A stretch of 64,000 bases of DNA from positions 198,876,134 through 198,940,133 of the forward strand of contig CM068373.1 in the NCBI GenBank assembly GCA_034769895.1. Direction: 5' to 3'. Every line of letters begins with the position of its first letter. The stretch's first letter is position 1. The notes under the pieces are model-generated. The model was given only the letters and a program-made list of their open reading frames with translations, did no database searches and was not told where the DNA came from. The position numbers and the translations under genes are program-made. The DNA is from Magicicada septendecula (taxonomy: Eukaryota > Arthropoda > Insecta > Hemiptera > Cicadidae). This document shows positions 60,360-64,000 of this stretch, piece after piece.

Positions 60360-62830
60360 AGGTGAACTCTATAAAATACCCAAATCTCACGTCAAGATCC
60401 TTCTCGATGACTTCAATGTTCAAATTGGCTCAGAAAGGAAATTCCAAGATACTGTCGGTACGTATCCGGCTCGCAAAAGAACTAATACTAATGGCAAAAG
60501 GTTAATTCAGCTTTGCCGTAACTTTCATCTTTAATTAATGCCCACTGCTTTTAAAGCACATTCCAGGAAAAAAAGAACCTGTGTCTCGCCAAATCACTTT
60601 GTCGGTGAATTTTAAATCGATCATGTCGCCATCTCTGCCCCCTTTCGCAGAGAAGTCCAGAACGTTCGGGTTTGGAAGTCCGTAAAAGTCACGTCTGATC
60701 ACTATCTTTTCGAAAAATAAAGTGAACTTTTTTCAATTAGGAAACCAAAACCCAAACTTAAAATCTCCAAATTTAAATACGAACTTCTCAAAGAAAGACT
60801 CCAGGAATTCCAAGACGGGCTTCGCCCCCCTCAGAACTGGAACCAAGTATGAGACAGCCTCATATCTCGAGCCAATGAAATTTCTCCTCTTCAAAACCAC
60901 AAAGAGCATCCCTGATAGAACCAAAATTGCGAAGGTGCTATACCTCACAGACTTAAAGCCTGGAAAGTCTGGCACTCTAGCAAAACGCCACGGAACCTGG
61001 AAACCCTTCGACTACTACGCAAGAAGGCTAGTCAAGTCCTTAGATTACAGAGAAGAAGATTCTTGAAGGATTAAATCTCTCAAATAGATGCGGACTTCCA
61101 CAACAATAACTCCAGAGATTTCTACAGAACCTTTTCCTCCAGACTCTACAAATATGTTTCCCCAAGTTTATGTTTAAAAAAAAAACGGCACTCTCGCTCT
61201 AAACAACCAGAAAAATTGTCAGATTCTGGCCCAATATTTCTAAAGCCTTTCCAACTGCAAAGTCCCAACTTCCAAGCTCCAGTTTTAACAAGTTCCACAA
61301 AACCCTAATTCGCGGCCCCCAGATAAAAAATAAACCTGGGAATCTCTCTAGTCCCTTTGCAACAATAAAGCGTCCGGTGAAGATGGTATCACCGCAGAAC
61401 TATGGAAGAACACCAGCAAAGAGTTCCATTCCAAAGTCATAGCCTTATTTCAGAAAATATGGGAGGGAGAAACAATCCCTCCAGAGTGCAAGTCTACCCT
61501 CATACACACTCTCCACAAAAAGGGCAGTAAAATAGATGTGAATAACTACCGAGAGATTTCACTGCTTCCCTTAATTTATAAAATCTTCTCTAAGCTCCTT
61601 CTCAGCTCGATCCTCACCTTAGTGAATATCAAGGTGGCTTCAGAAAAAGCAGGTTATACCCAGAACAGATCATCTGTTTGAAGTTGATCATTAGATATTA
61701 CCTTCAAAGTAATATCCCACTCTTCATGACTTTCGATGATTTTCAGAAGGCCTATGATTCAGTGGATTGTCGATCTCAAAACTCTACACTCTAAATTTAG
61801 TTAAATTAACTTCAACCGACACAGTTTCCAAAATTAAATTCCTGGGAGAATTTAGTCACCTCTTCAAAATTCACACTGGGGTACGTCAAGGGGATGCCCA
61901 TACTCCCCTACTTTAATTAACTGTGTCCAAAGTCATGAAAACTTTCCATAAAGTCAACACTATTAGGGTTAGAACAGGTAACCAATCCAATGGCGTAAAA
62001 TTAAGCTGTTTAGCTTTCGCGGATGCTCTTGCTCTCTTCGCCTACTTGTTTTAAAAAACATGAAAGCAAGTAGAAGATCTGAAAGAGTTAGCGGAGAAAA
62101 CTGTCCACCAAATCTCCTTTGGCAAAACGGAAATTATGACCACCTTATTTGAATTCACGAAAATATGCCTAGACACTACGAATGGAGAAATAAAGATACT
62201 AACAATTTTAAATATCTTGAGAAAGACATATCCTGAAACGCCTCAAACAAAGAATCTTTTAAAATAAGAAAATTAAAATCAGCAAAGACCTTTACTCTAA
62301 CCCGGGAACTGTACGGAAAGAAAAAAACTTTCCAGAAGTGCAAAAGTCCGCCATTATAGCACTGTGATCATTTTCAAAATTTGGAACATTTTCTTAAAAC
62401 TGAACGAAGAATTCTTCAAAAAATTTGTGGCCCCAAGGAAACAGAAGATGAGTACAGGGATAGACCCAAAGAAGAGGTGTACAGGTATCTGAAAGATCTG
62501 GAAACGGCTTTCCAAAAGAAAGGACTGAGATTCCTTTGACATATGGTTCGTATGAATCGGTCCAGATTAAATAAACCAATTTTCAACTAATTTGGCATCT
62601 TTCCAGTCTAAACGGATACACCAAATAACTCGAGGAAGAAATGATGAAACTGGGTATCTCTTTGAACGACTGTGTGGACAGAAATACATACAGAAACATA
62701 ATTCAAAATCTTGAGGTTCTCTGCGGTGAGAATAAGACGAGAAAGGATTGGACAGTGGAAAAGAAGGCGGTGCATAGGTTGCGAATGAGGGCGTTCTGGC
62801 AGGAGAAGGAAAGGAAATGATATTCGCGTG
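60360..62830 (+). pseudogene. Degraded non-LTR retrotransposon (LINE) with endonuclease and RT remnants
   Basis: Old LINE ORF2 in many frames. Endonuclease (APE type) at about 60395-60710: KILLDDFNVQIGSE, then RTNTNGKRLIQLC, SPNHFVGEF, IDHVAIS and SDHYLF, the order of the second half of the domain; the first half is missing. Reverse transcriptase at about 61370-62040: ASGEDGITAELW, HTLHKKGSKIDVNNYREISL, PLIYKIFSK, FDDFQKAYDSVD, TGVRQGD and FADALALFA in place of FADDLALFA, so the catalytic DD pair is broken. C-terminus at about 62400-62560: RILQKICGPKETEDEYR-like, RMNRSRLNKPIF. Several stops and frame changes make it non-functional. The frame at 60722-61066 is part of the region between endonuclease and RT. 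Resembles RTE/CR1-type elements; the clade is not settled. Confidence 0.85.
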
Positions 62831-64000
62831 GTCCACGCAAAATTTATTTTTCCTATTTGTCTAAAACAAAATAACTTATTTTTAAAAGTCTATGTGTTTT
62901 TATGTACTGCAGCCCTGAGATTTAAGGGTTATTAATTCAGGGTATAAAACAGCGAATTCAAACAAGAATAAAGAACCCATATCTTAAAAACCTGTGCGAT
63001 ATTTATAAACTTAGTTTGTCAAATATTATAGAAAAGAGAAACCCCATCATTTATTTCAATTTAATTAGTTGAAACAGAATTTATTAAATGTTATTTGTCA
63101 AATGATAAGAAGGTAAGAAGGGATAACGGTTTTGAGGATTGCTGTACGTGAAATAAGAAAAAGTGCTGCTATCGTGGCTGGCATGAGAAATTACATTGAC
63201 ATTTCTTGCTGACGAAAGATGTCTCGTTTTTTATTGTCATACTAATATATAAATCTATTTGTTTGTATGTTAATTAATAACTCGACACCTAATGCATATA
63301 TATTCATTATGAATATAATGCATATTATATTCCAAAGATTTCAAATTTGGAAATGAATGGGTTCTAACAAACTCTAAAAAGAATCACATACTTTTATAAA
63401 ATGTTGAAACTGTGATTTATGATCCTAGGCACTTTCACAATGTTGAATCCACTAACTGCAGAAATAATTAATAATAATTACATCTAACCGCAAACGTTAT
63501 CTTATCTACTCCAGGGTTACGTGTTGTTTACATCCGTATTACACCCTCTAATATTTCAGGAAAATAACATTACATTAATATTAATTAACGTTTATTTTCT
63601 TTTATTAGCAACCTATTTATTTTCGTTTGATTAAATGAAAATTTTATTTTATTATTTCTTTAAATATAGGTCGTAATTGATTTCGGAAAATGAAATCGCA
63701 TAAGTAGTTGCGTGAGTTCAAAATGTCCTTTAGGTGATTTGTAGCTTACACATACGGAAATACATTATAGTCTATTTTATTAATTCGAATTAAAACATAA
63801 TATAATAAGAAAAACATTTTCTATTTCAAAAAAGTTTGAGTGCTGTAAACTATTTTCAAACAACTGTTGCCTTTGTGCGCGTTCTGCAAATAAAATAATT
63901 CATATTTTGCATTTAACTACGTAAATATTTGATGTCAATTTGTTTCTAAGATACTTTGCGACTTCTTAAAGAAGGCATATTTAGTTCCTGGTTTATTTAG
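62831..64000. other. AT-rich intergenic DNA
   Basis: Nothing recognised after the LINE. The window ends in AT-rich sequence. Confidence 0.45.

Overview
This is a eukaryotic, almost certainly insect, genomic window: roughly one third GC, no bacterial-style gene packing, long AT-rich non-coding stretches, large CA/GT microsatellites, two satellite-like arrays and a dense mixture of decayed transposable elements. The element types (non-LTR retrotransposons, mariner, piggyBac, Penelope-like elements, a tRNA-derived SINE) together with a chemoreceptor-like gene fit a large, repeat-rich hemimetabolous insect genome such as a cockroach or a relative. That placement is inference; no single sequence here proves it.

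Only one likely host gene is visible: a single-exon gustatory-receptor-like gene at 811-1952 (+), broken by one frameshift. Everything else that is recognisably coding belongs to transposons.

Layout. 0-7 kb: Gr-like gene, then AT-rich DNA. 7.3-7.9 kb: 3' end of a LINE. 14.6-17.0 kb: a foldback element with arms of about 500 bp, into whose right arm a complete mariner (15631-16934) has inserted at a TA; its transposase frame is open but the third catalytic aspartate is asparagine. 19.3-20.7 kb: a 161-bp near-perfect palindrome, a half copy of the foldback element, and a Penelope-type terminal repeat. 20.8-22.3 kb: nine tandem units of about 163 bp. 25-32 kb: LINE tails and a duplicated segment. 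33.2-34.8 kb: a second, unrelated array of nine units of 162-177 bp. 35-45 kb: mostly featureless, with LINE remnants at 36.4 and 45.0-45.4 kb. 45.8 kb: a SINE with a 16-bp target duplication. 46.5-49.1 kb: a piggyBac-like transposon with TTAA ends and a damaged transposase. 50.5-51.9 kb: a truncated Penelope-like element with 330-bp inverted ends and a GIY-YIG endonuclease remnant. 53.7-54.7 kb: LINE tail followed by another half foldback element. 56.2-56.4 kb: a Penelope-type terminal repeat. 60.4-62.8 kb: a degraded LINE with endonuclease and reverse transcriptase remnants.

The recurring theme is a hammerhead-like core (CTGANGA, a short stem, GAAA) in several Penelope-type terminal repeats of different families, often arranged as inverted pairs. 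I see no cooperating gene cluster or operon; the genes do not act together except as independent mobile elements nested in each other.
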